A DNA stretch of 64,000 nt from Hevea brasiliensis (taxonomy: Eukaryota > Streptophyta > Magnoliopsida > Malpighiales > Euphorbiaceae). A model generated the notes under the pieces. It saw only the letters and a list, made by a program, of their open reading frames with translations, searched no databases and was not told the origin of the DNA. Every line of letters starts with the position of its first letter. Positions within the stretch are counted from its first letter, which is position 1. Below, one piece after another: positions 1-11,528 of the stretch. The DNA lies in NCBI RefSeq assembly GCF_030052815.1, contig NC_079499.1:101590480-101654479 (forward strand), given 5' to 3'. The translations under genes were made by a program, and so were the position numbers.

Positions 1-2562
1 AGTCAGGACTGGAGCCTCTGTCAAACATCTTTTCAATTCATCAAAACTTTGCTGGCATTTGTCCGTCCACTGAAATTTCACATCCTTTCTAAGTAGCTTG
101 GTCAATGGAGATGTCAACATAGAGAATCCCTTCACAAATCGACGGTAGTATCCAGCTAACCCCAGAAAACTGTGAATCTTTGTGACATTTCTGGGTGGCT
201 TCCAATTAAGGACAGCTTCAATCTTGCTAAGATCTACCTTAATACCTTCTGTTGATACTATGTGCCCTAAAAAGGATATCTCCTTCAGCCAAAATTCACA
301 TTTCGACAGTTTGGCATATAGTTGTTTCTCTCTCAAAGTCTGCAGTACAATCCACATATGTCTATCATGCTCTTCTGCATTCCTCGAATAGACCAATATA
401 TCATCAATAAATACCATAACAAACTGGTCTAGGTATGGTCTGAAGATAGTGTTCATCAGATCCATAAAAGCAGCCGGAGCATTAGTTAACCCGAATGGCA
501 TGACCAAGAACTCGTAATGGCCATAGCGGGTTCTGAAGGCAGTTTTAGAAATACTCTGCTCTTGTACTTTCAGCTGATAATAACCTGATCTCAGGTCAAT
601 TTTGGAGAATACAGCTGCACCCCTCAACTGATCAAACAAGTCATCAGTGCGGGGCAATGGGTACCTGTTCTTTATTGTCACCTTATTCAACTGCCAATAG
701 TCAATGCATAACCGGAGAGTGCCATCCTTCTTTTTAACAAACAATACTGGCACTCCCCAAGGTGACACACTAGGGCGGATAAAGCCCTTATCAAGCAGTT
801 CTTGCAACTGCACTTTCAACTCTTTCAATTCTGCAGGTGCCATTCTGTATGGTGTTATGGAGATTGGGTCCACACCAGACATAACATCAATTTCAAACTG
901 CACTTCTCTTTCTGGAGGTAATCCTGGCAATTCATCAGGAAATACATCCGGAAAGTCACATACAGTAGGAATGTCCTCCAATGTTGGACTCCCCACTTGG
1001 GTGTCTATCACATGTGCCAAGTACGGCTCACACCCTTTTCTAATCATTTTCCTAGCCAAATCAGCTGAAATGATGTTTGAAGGCAATAACTGTCTCTCCC
1101 CATGTATTACTACATCACCATACTGAGGGAGACCAAAAGTGACTGTCTTCAGTCTACAGTCAATCATGGCGTGATGCCTGGCTAACCAATCCATGCCCAA
1201 GATAATGTCATAATCTCTGAAGGGCATTTCAATTAAATCAGACAGAAAAGTGTGTCCTTGGATCACCAAAGGACAATCTCTATATAGCCTATTTACCCTG
1301 ACCTCCTGGCCTAATGGACTAGTTACTAACACATCATAGTCCATTGGTACACACTGAATAGCAGTAGAACACATCACACTAGCACTAACATACGAATGTG
1401 TGGAGCCAGGATCAAATAACACATACACATCTTGGTCAAGGATGGAGAAAATACCAGCTACAACATCTGATGTTTCAGCCTCTTCCCTCTGACGCATGGT
1501 ATACACTCTGACTGGTGCGCCACTAGGTACTGGCTGGTTAACAGTGCTCTGACTTCCAGGGGTGTTACCAGGACCCCTACCTCTGCCTCTGCCTCTAGCA
1601 GCTGACTGTGACCCTCTGGGTGCAGAGACTTGGGTTGATCCTTCAGATGTGGCAAAAGATCCAGACCGGCGCGGACTAGTGCAATCCTTAGCGAAATGTC
1701 CGCTTCCTCTACAATTAAAGCATGCACCAGTAGCCTTGAAACAAACCCCATCATGAGTTCTACCACACGTTTCACACTGCCGGACCGATAGAGCTCCTTG
1801 GGGTGCCTGCTGGGTCTGCTGACCAGACCGGGGTGGTCTTTGGCCAGAAAATCTGCCTCTGCCTCTACGGGAGCTAGATCCCCCAAACTGTTTCCTCTTC
1901 CCAGAACCACTTCCAGATGCTTGTTCAGTAGTCTTTTCAGTTTTCTCTTTCTCTTGTGAACCCTTCTTCACTGCCCCTTCGGATTCTATCCTTTCTAATT
2001 CCAAGGCTTGTGAGATCAATTCAGCAAAATTCTGATGTCTGAAACCCACAACTTGCATTCTCAGACTCTGCCTTAGCCCGGACTCAAACCTCTTGCATCT
2101 GTCTCTGGGGGTGGAGACTAAGCTTCCAGCATAGTGGCTTAGCCTTGAGAAGTCTCTCTCATACTTTGCTATGGTTCGGTTCCCTTGTTTCAAACTCAAA
2201 AATTCTTGCAACTTCATATCCACATATGCATCGGGAACCCATTTATGTCGGAACTCCCTCAAAAAGTCTGTCCATGTCAGCACAGGTGGCTCAACCAGGC
2301 TGTGGGGGATGGTCTTCCACCATTCAAACGCATCCCCTTGCAACAATGAAACAGAATACTCAAACTTCAATTCTTCTGTACACTGTAGCTTTCTGAAAAC
2401 TTGTTCTATTCTTTCCAACCACTGTTCTGCCTCCAGTGGATCCACAGTGCCTTTAAACTCAGTGGCCCCAAATTTCATCAATTTTTCATACTGCCTAGCT
2501 GAGGAATGTGGTTGGGCTACAGGTATTGGCATCTGAGCTTGGGGCGGCACATTACCCGCCAT
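1..2562 (-). CDS. gag-pol polyprotein of retrotransposon A1 (C-terminal part off window)
   Basis: The frame from ATG at 2562-2560 shows no stop over 854 codons in my reading and is still open at base 1. In order: a retrotransposon gag domain (about residues 20-190); a basic, Gly/Arg/Ser-rich stretch with a CCHC zinc knuckle near 1690-1790; an aspartic protease with a D-P-G-S/T-H-S active-site motif near 1405-1420 and an ILGMDWL motif near 1187-1207; and reverse transcriptase with the FIDD catalytic motif at 400-411. Sequence after the RT is consistent with the linker to RNase H. The start codon lies about 330 bases beyond the primer-binding site, which fits a gag start. Short open frames on the plus strand here are shadows. 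Lack of stops suggests recent insertion; whether the rest of pol is intact cannot be seen. Confidence 0.9.
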   Translation of the reverse strand, partial: MAGNVPPQAQMPIPVAQPHSSARQYEKLMKFGATEFKGTVDPLEAEQWLERIEQVFRKLQCTEELKFEYSVSLLQGDAFEWWKTIPHSLVEPPVLTWTDFLREFRHKWVPDAYVDMKLQEFLSLKQGNRTIAKYERDFSRLSHYAGSLVSTPRDRCKRFESGLRQSLRMQVVGFRHQNFAELISQALELERIESEGAVKKGSQEKEKTEKTTEQASGSGSGKRKQFGGSSSRRGRGRFSGQRPPRSGQQTQQAPQGALSVRQCETCGRTHDGVCFKATGACFNCRGSGHFAKDCTSPRRSGSFATSEGSTQVSAPRGSQSAARGRGRGRGPGNTPGSQSTVNQPVPSGAPVRVYTMRQREEAETSDVVAGIFSILDQDVYVLFDPGSTHSYVSASVMCSTAIQCVPMDYDVLVTSPLGQEVRVNRLYRDCPLVIQGHTFLSDLIEMPFRDYDIILGMDWLARHHAMIDCRLKTVTFGLPQYGDVVIHGERQLLPSNIISADLARKMIRKGCEPYLAHVIDTQVGSPTLEDIPTVCDFPDVFPDELPGLPPEREVQFEIDVMSGVDPISITPYRMAPAELKELKVQLQELLDKGFIRPSVSPWGVPVLFVKKKDGTLRLCIDYWQLNKVTIKNRYPLPRTDDLFDQLRGAAVFSKIDLRSGYYQLKVQEQSISKTAFRTRYGHYEFLVMPFGLTNAPAAFMDLMNTIFRPYLDQFVMVFIDDILVYSRNAEEHDRHMWIVLQTLREKQLYAKLSKCEFWLKEISFLGHIVSTEGIKVDLSKIEAVLNWKPPRNVTKIHSFLGLAGYYRRFVKGFSMLTSPLTKLLRKDVKFQWTDKCQQSFDELKRCLTEAPVLT

Positions 2563-2891
2563 TTCTTTGAAAGAAGCGACCATCAATGCATAAATTGAGC
2601 AGAAACTGCGGTCTTTGGAGTAGGAGCCGGAGTGGTGACCCACTCACGTTACGAGTCTTTGGGGCTTCCCTTTGAACCTCAGCCTCAACAGATTATTCTT
2701 CGGAATGATCTCCTCCTTCCATTCCGTTTTTCACAATTTTCTACTTCCTGAGATCAAACACAAGGAGGTTGACCTCCATTAGTGCATTTTCATGATGTAA
2801 ATATGTCATATGTATCAATTAAAGACACTTGAGCAGTTGTACTTATCAATAAAATGTTCACATGCATAGTCAAAATTTATTGCAAAACCAT

Positions 2892-2903
2892 GCTCTGATA
2901 CCA
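2892..2903 (-). other. Primer-binding site of A1 (initiator tRNA-Met type)
   Basis: On the minus strand the sequence is TGGTATCAGAGC, the usual tRNA-iMet primer site of plant gypsy and copia elements. It lies 8 bases inside the LTR terminus at 2912, which fixes the inner edge of the LTR. Confidence 0.9.
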
Positions 2904-2911
2904 CTAAAACA

Positions 2912-5900
2912 TGTCACACCTTACCCCTTCGTAAGGCATAACATAATCCCGTAGAATACTTAATGAACTACCAAACTTCACCTACCGATAACTCATTAAG
3001 TACCCTACAAGGGATTTTAAAACGATTTTCTTACATTTTGGAAGTGGTGAGCATTTTGATGAGAATTAAAAATCATTTATTCAAACTTTAATACTAGTAA
3101 AAATTTTGTCCATTTTAAATTTTGCCGCAAATTTTATAAAAATTTTATGAGTTCATTTGTTTTTGGAGAAAACCGTTCTTCAAATACCTGAGAAAAATAC
3201 TCTCAAAAATGTTTCACAACTCCCAACCTCCAATAATTCACAATTCAACTCAAATCAATTCATTCCAAAACAGTTCCACAATCCAAATCAAATTTGTCAA
3301 CTCAGCATATTCAATAATTCCATTCACAAAACATAAAGCAGGAAATTCATATGTACAAATATTAAATTTACAGAAGAAAATCCAAAATAATATTATTACA
3401 ATTTATTTACAACAGCTCGACTTTATATTGATACATACAACATTTCCATATTTACATCAAAATTTATCTACAAGGGCATAAAATAATACCCGTACAAAAG
3501 ATCAATGTAATCCTCGATTTAATCGCAGCTCACTCTGTTGCTTTTTCCTTGCTCTTATCTGCGACAGCAAAATAAGCCATCGCTGAGTATAAAAATACTC
3601 AGTGGTACACAATAAAAATTTAAAATGCAATAAATATATCATTCATTGCCAAATACAATTCAAATGTTTCTCAATCACATTTCAATAATGATCAAAGTTC
3701 ATAATAACACCATTTTGTCAAATAATCTATTAAACACAGTTTAGTCAAATAATTTCATAAACACAGTGTTGCCAAGTCATACACAACTTAAGCAATGATA
3801 CAAAATTTCCGATCAATGCCGCGTTGTACACCACGACAAAGCAATCTACAACCCCATTAATCAAAATCAATGAGGGAGGTGGCTAGCTAGCTAATGAGTA
3901 CTCATCCGATCTACAACCTCAACTGGCAAGCCAGAGAGGGAGGAAAATAAACGATCTCAACCCCATAAATGGAGGAGGAAATGTGATACTGTCATGCTAA
4001 GTGTGAACATAAAATCCATTTCAAACATTTCATTCAAATATTGCATACAAAAATCAAATCAATTTCCAAAGTTACAATTTGATCACAAGGTGGCAACACA
4101 AAAGTTCATAAATTCATACTGCATGCTAAATCAATTTTTCAAGGGTAAAATGCTTAAATAGGATTTATTGTGCACAAACCTGACTGGAGTCGTCTCTACG
4201 CCTTGACTCAGTCTCTCCGAGCTTCCAAGTCTTTTTCAGCTGAAACACACAATTTCATAGTGTTTCAGTACCATAACTTAACATAAGTCCAAAAATAAAT
4301 TTAACTTCACTTTAACTAGCTCTATTGCGTTAAATTCGACGTTCTCGAAGTTTTTGTGTTTCGGGTTACTATTCACTACACTATTCAAGTCAAATTGTTG
4401 ACTTTTTAAGGATTAATAGGTATGGGAACTCCAACTTCACCCACATACCACATTTTGGTCATTAAACTTGTTGGTTTTGGTCTTTTTCTCAAAGCTTAGA
4501 TCAATTTGGCAAAATTGCCAATTTTCGGTTTTGGTGCTCCGAAGTTGCACTGTTCCATTGGTCGATCTACTGTTGGAATTTGACAAAACTTCCTCCATAG
4601 AAAATGTTCCTTATTGTCTTAAGTGTATTCTCATTTTCGGATCACCTCAATCGGAGTTTTGTAGCTCAAGTTATGGCCAAAATAAGTTTACTGTTCACGT
4701 GCACTATTCATACTGGTATCTTGGGTTCTGGCAGATTTTGATCCAACTTTGGTCAGTAATTTGATCAAGTTAAGTTCATAATTTGGTTTAAATTTCTTCA
4801 TATGAAATGTTCTACTATGCCTTAGGTTTCCATCGGTTCAAGAATCGCCTAAATCCGAGTTTTCTAGAGAGAGTTATAGCCATCCAAATATTACTGCTCA
4901 AATGAAAATCTGCAGAGTTGCAGGTTTGATAACTCAACTTTTCTCAATAATTTGAATGGGTTAATGGCATAATTTGGGGTGATTTTCTTCATGAAAGTTT
5001 TAGATCTATATCTCTTCTAACCCCTGGTCAAATTTCAGGTCAATTTGACCTGTCTAACTCGAGTTATGACCAAATGAACAGTTACTGTTCATTTAGTCAG
5101 TTTGGTGCAGTGGCAGCCTGCTCTCATTTCACTTTGGTCAATTGTTTTACCAAGTTTCGATCAGTTTTTGGCCATGGTTCCTTAATGAAAATTGTGCTAT
5201 TTTATGTCTATTTTCATCTCCAATTGGTGGCATATCAATTGGGCTTGTAAAATTTGAGTTTTGGTCCTTTAAAGTGGGTTTGGTCATGCTGCCAGCAGCA
5301 TGACCATTGGACCTACGAATTTAGTTTTCATTCCAACAATTCCCACACATCTCTTTTGGTCATTATTGACCATTTTTCATCTCACAATAGACCAAAGTCA
5401 TCATTTGTGCATTTCTCTAAAATTTGGTTCACAAACCCTAGCATTCAAAACCCTAACTCATCACTTTCATGCATTTAGCTACTTCTAATGGTTTTAATGT
5501 TAATCATTTAACTAAGTAAGGTTTCTAAACTCATTCAATTGCATCATATTCATGCAAACCATACTCCTCTCAAGCTGCCCGAAAATTCAGTTTGTTCTTC
5601 CCCATATTTTTATTTCATTTTAACACATTACAAGCTAATTCAACAACTAATGATGCATTAAAAATGGAAAGTAATAAGTTAACATGCTCACCTCTCTTTA
5701 ATCCTCAAAACCCTATCTTTAGCTCCTCTTTCTTCTTGTAATTCTCTTCTCAAGTTGTAACTACAAGCTTTAATGAAGTTCTTATGAGAGTTATTATGGT
5801 TGAGTAAGGAAAAATTAAGCTTAATATAAGCTTAAAGAGAGAGTTTCCATGGGGGATTTAGGGAAGCAAGTGGGTGGCAAGCCAAGGGAAGAAGGAAGCT

Positions 5901-6567
5901 AAATTAATTTTTTTGTTTTTCTTTTATTTTCTTCATCTTTATCCCTTTTTGAAGACCAAAATTTCTAAATTAATAACATAAATAAATTAAGCCTTTATGC
6001 CATCATTCATGATGTCATCCCTTTGACTTTTCCATCTTCTTTCTCTTCTCCTTTTTTTTTTTCTATTAGTTCTTTAATTTAATTCTCGATTTCGAAATTT
6101 TCTTTTCTCCGATTTTATTTGACAGTTAGGTCAGGAGTCAGCTCTCGGGGTCAATTGACCAAATTGCCCCTCACCGGTTCATCCCGGTTTGCAAATAATT
6201 CTATATTTCTTGGCTCCACGACCTAATTATTTGGTAGCTTATGATTCTTTTTCGTGATTTTCTCTTTTCCACTGTGTTCATAAGGGTCCTAAGGACCGCA
6301 GCGTCACTTTTTACGGTTCGAAATTTGAGTTTAAAATGACTTCGCAGTCGTTCCCGAGACGGTCACCCATCGTTGTGACTCTCGGCTCGTTTAACTTCTT
6401 ATGTTCTGTTTTTCTTATTTATAGTTAACTAATTAAACATTACTAATTATTTGTGTTTATGACTTCTCAAGTTGTCTTAAGTGTGGCCCTAATTCCATTA
6501 ATTGTCCGGACCGACACCGGTCACCGGAACAGTGAAATATACCAGGCTATGCAACGGGAGTGTTACA
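2912..6567 (-). repeat. 5' LTR of element A1 (3.66 kb)
   Basis: Bounded by TGTCACACC at 2912 and GTGTTACA ending at 6567, so on the coding strand it starts TGTAACACTCC and ends GGTGTGACA. The whole length aligns by eye, in the opposite orientation, with 27882-31693. Shared blocks include the termini and the stretches near 3550-3600 and 6330-6390. An LTR of over 3.5 kb is long even for Tekay-type chromoviruses. Small open frames inside it are not conserved and are not called. The five bases after it (CTCCT) would be one target duplication; its partner is off the left edge. Confidence 0.85.
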
Positions 6568-8830
6568 CTCCTTCTCTCCTATTTTCTCTCTCTTCCCTCC
6601 TCCCCTTGCCGCGTCGCCACCTCCCCTGCCACCTCAGCTCACCGGCGCCCGTCCCCAGTCACTTCCCCTCTCCAGCCGCCACCTGGAACGCCGGAAAACG
6701 GCTCCCGAAGTGACGCGACGTGCAAGCGCGCCGCTTCGTCTTCCCAGCCAAAATCCGGCTGATCCAGCCACCAATCAGACCGGGTCTTGTGTCTAAACTC
6801 ATCTACTCGTCGAGAGCTTTCCAAAGACACCAAGAACACCAAAATCTATCGAGCGGTTTGTCCAATTTTTGCCCGGGAAGTTTTAGCCCATTTTGACTTT
6901 TGGGCTAGATTTCTCACAAACCGTAAACCCCACGTGAAAACCGAGAGTTCCAAAGCGCTCCACTCATCGAGAGCTTCACGGGAATATAAATTTCAAAATT
7001 TTCCGACATCGTTTTTCGATGGGTCCCACGAAACTTCGTAGTGTTTTTCCGAGCATTTAATGAGCTTAGAAAATTTCGTAAAATTTATGTACTAACCCCC
7101 GTGTTGTGGGCTTCTTGTAGGTATCTTCAATTCACAAAAATTCAATAGTTGTCCGGAACTGTGAATTTTCGGCCAAACAAACTGGCTACCGGAAAAAGTC
7201 TCCGAATTGAATCGAGGTTTTGGCCACCCCACCATTGTCAGACGTCCCGAGCGCGTCCCTGGAGTAAGAATCGGCAAAGGTAAACCTGAACCTTGCTTTT
7301 TCGTAATTTTTTAGTGCTTAAATAGGATTAAAAATTCATAAAATATTCGTGGTAGGTCAGAAAATTTTGATTCTTTTTGCAATAGCCTTGTAATATTGCT
7401 AAGGACCGCGGGGCAAAGTTTTAGAACTTTTAGAGCTTGTTTGGGCAGTTTTTGCAAAAATGATCAATTATAAGGACTAAATTGAAATTTTACATTTTGT
7501 GATGGATGATTGATTTGATGGGCCCAGGAGGGGCTGTGTGATGTGATTGAGTTGTGGATATATGGATTGTGAATATAGAAGTGTGTTTTGAGCCCTTTTG
7601 CAGGTTGGGTAGGTCCTAGGTATAGGGGAGATTCTGCCAGATTTTCGGCACGACTTAGAACGTATTTGGTCTTTTCTTGATTTGTATTGAGTCAATTGTA
7701 TTAAATAATTATAATGTAATTGTCAGGTGAGCCGGGACAGCCTTCTTCCTCCGCCCAGCCGCCACAGTGATCGCTGTCAAGTCTGTGAATAAAATATTAA
7801 TTTTAATTGTAATTTCGATATTATTATATGTTTAAGCATACCCATGCACCACTTATATGTATGTATCTATGTAGTTAAACTCTAGGCACGTTTTATATTG
7901 CATTCATAACTGTTAAAGTGCCATGGATATTGTTGTGGTAATTTGGAGCAGTGTGCGTACGTTGGCATGCGTGTGATGTGGTGTGGATTATGGATAGGAC
8001 GGGTAGACACGGCTTGAGATCTTCGCTGGGACTCGGTCCTTCGGGGGTAGTCACGGCTTGAGTTCTTTGCTGGGACCCCGATTTGGTTTATTAAGCGAAA
8101 GTCCGGCTTGAGTTCTTCGCTGGAACTAGGTTGGATTTAAGAGAGCTGTATAGGGGATCAGCTCCCATATATTATGATTGATATTACTGGGTGTGTGAGT
8201 GCTCCAAATTACCTTTTTGCTGCTATGATGTGAAATTATTGCTGTTGTTGCATTTCACTTTACAGGGTGCATTAGTTTTAGATAGTTATAGAGATTATGG
8301 TTAAAATTGATATTTTACTCTCTGAGTCAAACGCTCACTCCTGTTCAATATTTTTCCAGGCCACAGGAGGATATTTTTGAGGTTAACATGCTTTTCTCCC
8401 TCGCAGGTCATCTATTTATATTCGTGTAATTTTATAAACTTCTAGAATTTCCGCATGTGTTAGAAATATTCATGTGAATTGGGTCTGTAATATAAATTGC
8501 TATTTTGGACCTGTAAACTTATTATTCTATGCATGTTGATGGACTAGATGAGGGAGCAGAGCTCCCATTTATTTTATGTTGTTATGAGTATGTGGAGGGT
8601 GAGCTGAGCTCCCCAATTGATATATATTGTGTTTACAGGTCGAGTGAGTCAAAAACTCCCCGTTGAAAGGTCCATTTTATGGTCGGACTCTGTCCGGTTG
8701 ATTTCTTGAAATTGGGCCCAAATGAGCCTTAGAGTTGGGTTAAGGAATAGTTAGGCTTACTACGGGCCTCGGGAGCTTTAGGATGGCCCAGGTCCTAGTG
8801 CCGGTCCGGCCCATAGGTTGGGTCGTGACA
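6568..8830 (+). repeat. Family-B LTR, plus orientation, interrupted by A1 (right part)
   Basis: This matches family-B LTRs at 20242-22846 and 31716-37101 in reverse orientation. Shared landmarks include the CT/CCTCC-rich block at 6570-6610, the run near 6790-7080, the GACTCGGTCC block near 8000-8060 and the terminus GGGTCGTGACA at 8820-8830. The first several hundred bases of the LTR are missing here because A1 inserted at 6567/6568; they should lie left of the window. No primer-binding site follows 8830, so this is a solo LTR or the 3' LTR of a plus-strand element rather than a 5' LTR. Confidence 0.8.
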
Positions 8831-9702
8831 CAAGCCCAGTCCACCTTATCAGCTCCATTTATACTCTGTCACTCATTTTCATGGCTAGCTCATCAAACAC
8901 ACCTACCTCCCTTGTTCCTCCCCCAGATAGCTTTCCACCTGGAAGTTCACCCTCCATGACTCCTGTAGAACTTCAAACTTATGCCAGGAACCGCTTATTT
9001 CATTTTCAGAATGCAAGGAATATCCTCAGAAATATCATCCCCCCTGTTTCTTATTTCATGCCAGATTATCCATTTCTCACCTGCATTAGCCTTCATCCTG
9101 AAACGGATATGATCCTTGAAGAACTCTGGTTTCTCTAGTGTTTAACCCCCATGTACTCTGTAGCCATTGAATTTCCCACATTTGGTCTTTATTACTGTCT
9201 CCAAAACCGCACATCAAGGACACTACTCTCAAGATTCCTAGAATGGTTTCAGCCTTATCCCTGACCTCCTCTCAAGACCAAGCCTAGTCCACCTTATCAA
9301 CTCCATTTCTACTTTGCCACTCATTTTCATGGCTAGCTCATCAAACACACCTACCTCCCTTGTTCCTCCCCCAGATAGCTTTCTACCTGGAAGTTCACCC
9401 TCCATGACTCCTGCAAAACTTCAAACTTATGCCAAGAACCACTTATTTCATTTTTAGAATGCAAAGAATGTCCTCAGAAACATCATCCCCCCTATTTCTT
9501 ATTTTCTGTCAGATTATCCCTTTCTCACCTGCATTAGCCTTCATCCTGAAGCAAATATAATCCTTGAAGAACTCTGGTTTCTCTAGTATTTAGCCACCCT
9601 GTACTCTGTAGCCATTGAATTTCCCACCTTGGGTCTTTATTACTGTCTCCAAAACCTCAAATCAAAGACACTACTCTCAAGATTTCTAAAATGGTTTCAG
9701 CC
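8831..9702 (+). repeat. Tandem duplication, unit 448 bp, two copies
   Basis: Copy 1 starts at 8831 (CAAGCCCAGTCCACC) and copy 2 at 9279 (CAAGCCTAGTCCACC). They stay alignable to the shared ATGGTTTCAGCC near 9244 and 9691, with scattered substitutions. The first copy directly abuts the terminus of the family-B LTR. Each unit carries the start of the same possible small reading frame. Confidence 0.85.
8881..9138 (+). pseudogene. Unrecognised small reading frame within the tandem duplication
   Basis: An 85-codon frame begins MASSSNTPTSLVPPP and ends EELWFL. It is Ser/Pro-rich at the start and then more ordinary. I do not recognise a family. The second copy (from about 9329) has a stop (TTT TAG) where copy 1 has a CAG codon near 9011, so that copy is broken. 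Copy 1 may be a gene fragment rather than a gene: it has no visible promoter or intron signals, and it lies against a retrotransposon terminus. Confidence 0.3.
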
Positions 9703-10807
9703 TCTATTCACTTGGGCTTACACACTTAGAAGGTAAAGAAAAAAATTTTTAAAAATTATTTATAATAAATAAAATATTAATTTTCATTATTTTATTGGCT
9801 GAGTAAAATTATAATAAAAATAAAAAAAAATAATTAAGGATTAAATATAAATTCTACGAACTGATTCTTTTCTATTTTCACAAATTAGTATTTATATATA
9901 AATTTAAAGTTGTCAGAAAAATCAAAGTCAAAGGTTTATCTGCTCCTAAATAAAAGTCAAAGGTTTATCTGCTCCTATTACGCAGGCTATAATGACGCTA
10001 CGATCAAATAAAAAAAAAGTAGGTGAAAGCGCGTTATTTTCTTTTTTTTTTTTAATTTAATTTTTATTAAATATAAACACATTAATTTTTCTGACAATAA
10101 ATCTTAAAATAAGTCCGTAAAAAAATATTTCCTCACTATATTAATTATATCATTAATGGATAATGCTAACTTTCTATTTGTGATTTTTCATATTTAAAAT
10201 ATATTTAATGAACTATTTAATTAAAAAAATTTAATAAATTTAATATACAGCTTCTCATATAATTAATTAATTTATTTATAAATATTATAATCTAAAAAAA
10301 ATAATTATCACATATTTTTCCATGTATATATCACACAATTATTAAATTGATATAATGCACTTATTAAGTAAAGTATTTTTTTTTATCAATGCATTCGGAA
10401 AAAAAATATATTTTATCAAAATACTCTATAAATACGTAATTTAAATATATTTATTAATATAATTATTTTGACTTATATGTAAAAGTTACTTTAAAATTTT
10501 TTATTAATGGTTAATCTTATAACTCATATAATTAATTAAAATTAATTTTTTATATTGATCTAATCAATTCATATTTAAATCAATTATTTAAAAATAATAT
10601 TTTAATTTAAAATAAATCATAATCCATAAATTAATTCAAAATTATTTTTAGAGAGTAACCTCATTAATAATCCAAATTAAGTTACAAATAATTTAATTTA
10701 AATTTATTTAAAAATAAATAAGACTAGTCTATTCGATTCGAACTAATTTGTCGCCTCTAAACAAATAGAAGAAATTTCCATTGCAGAAGAAATTAGTGTC
10801 TTATGTA
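9703..10807. other. AT-rich intergenic stretch without genes
   Basis: Strongly AT-rich sequence with no credible coding frame. A 25-base direct duplication (AAGTCAAAGGTTTATCTGCT followed by CCTA) occurs at about 9927-9979. Nothing else is recognised. Confidence 0.7.
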
Positions 10808-10815
10808 ATTATAAT

Positions 10816-11352
10816 TAGGGGTGTGCAAACGGTCGGTTCGGTTTCGAACCGAACCGAACCGATAAAACCGAAAATTAAAAATAAAAAATTTTAAAAATTG
10901 AACCGAACCGATTGATAAGAGAAAATCAAATCGAATCGAACCGATAAATATCGGTTCGGTTCGATTTTAAACCGATCAAACCGAAATTTATAAAATTTCA
11001 TATTTTTAACATTAAATCTAAATAATAAAAACATAAAAACAAAAAGAATTAGAAATCAAAACTCAAAAATCTTAAGGTTCGGTTCGGTTTTCTTTGATTT
11101 CGGTTTGGTTCGATTCGATTCGATTCAATTTGGTTTGATTTTTTTTATTTCCTATATATATTAATAATTTCGGTTCGGTTCGGTTCGGTTTTTTTAATTT
11201 TTTATGAAAATAATCGAATCGAACCGATTAATCCGAAATTATCAAAATTATAAATCAAACCGAACCGATTAAATTTTAAAATCAAATCGATCGAACTGAA
11301 TTAATTGATTCGGTTCAATTTTTCAGTTTAAACCGAAAACTGCACACCCCTA
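10816..11352. mobile_element. hAT-type MITE, 537 bp
   Basis: The terminal inverted repeats are TAGGGGTGTGCA (10816) and TGCACACCCCTA (ending 11352). They are flanked by a perfect 8-bp target duplication ATTATAAT at 10808-10815 and 11353-11360. An 8-bp duplication with TAGGGG-type ends is the hAT superfamily pattern. The interior is inverted arrays of CGGTT/CGAACC-like pentamers with no coding capacity, so it is non-autonomous. Confidence 0.9.
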
Positions 11353-11456
11353 ATTATAATGAACTTTCTCTAATTGACTTGAGAAAAATTATGAAAAAGA
11401 TAGAAAAGGAATCTACCAAGATTTTTCCTTCTTGCTTAAATAATTGCAAGAGAGAC

Positions 11457-11458
<2 letters not shown>

Positions 11459-11524
<66 letters not shown>
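11459..11524. repeat. (TA)n microsatellite
   Basis: About 33 uninterrupted TA units. Open frames across it encode only Tyr/Ile alternation and are artefacts. Confidence 0.95.

Positions 11525-11528
<4 letters not shown>

Larger units (their letters stand above)
1..6567 (-). mobile_element. Ty3/gypsy LTR retrotransposon, family A, copy A1 (left part outside window)
   Basis: The 5' half of an LTR retrotransposon, read right to left. In order on the minus strand are a long 5' LTR (2912-6567), a primer-binding site (2892-2903), a leader, and an open gag-pol frame (2562 down to base 1). Integrase, the 3' LTR and the left target duplication lie off the left edge. Gag, zinc knuckle, protease and reverse transcriptase in that order are typical of Ty3/gypsy (Metaviridae); the gag and RT resemble Tekay/Del-type chromoviruses, but the chromodomain is not in the window. 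The element interrupts a family-B LTR on the opposite strand, which resumes at 6568. Its open frame suggests a younger insertion than the decayed element at 20242-37101. Confidence 0.9.

Noticed and set aside
704..1126. Plus-strand open frames over 182-2536
   Set aside because: They are antisense shadows of the minus-strand gag-pol frame and have no family features.
6453..7041. Several overlapping plus- and minus-strand frames
   Set aside because: They fall in GC-rich LTR sequence that also occurs at 22200-22600 and 36540-36800. Frames are not conserved between copies.
11459..11524. Repeat arrays considered as CRISPR or centromeric satellite
   Set aside because: All arrays seen are simple microsatellites or single tandem duplications, with no spacers and no long satellite monomer.
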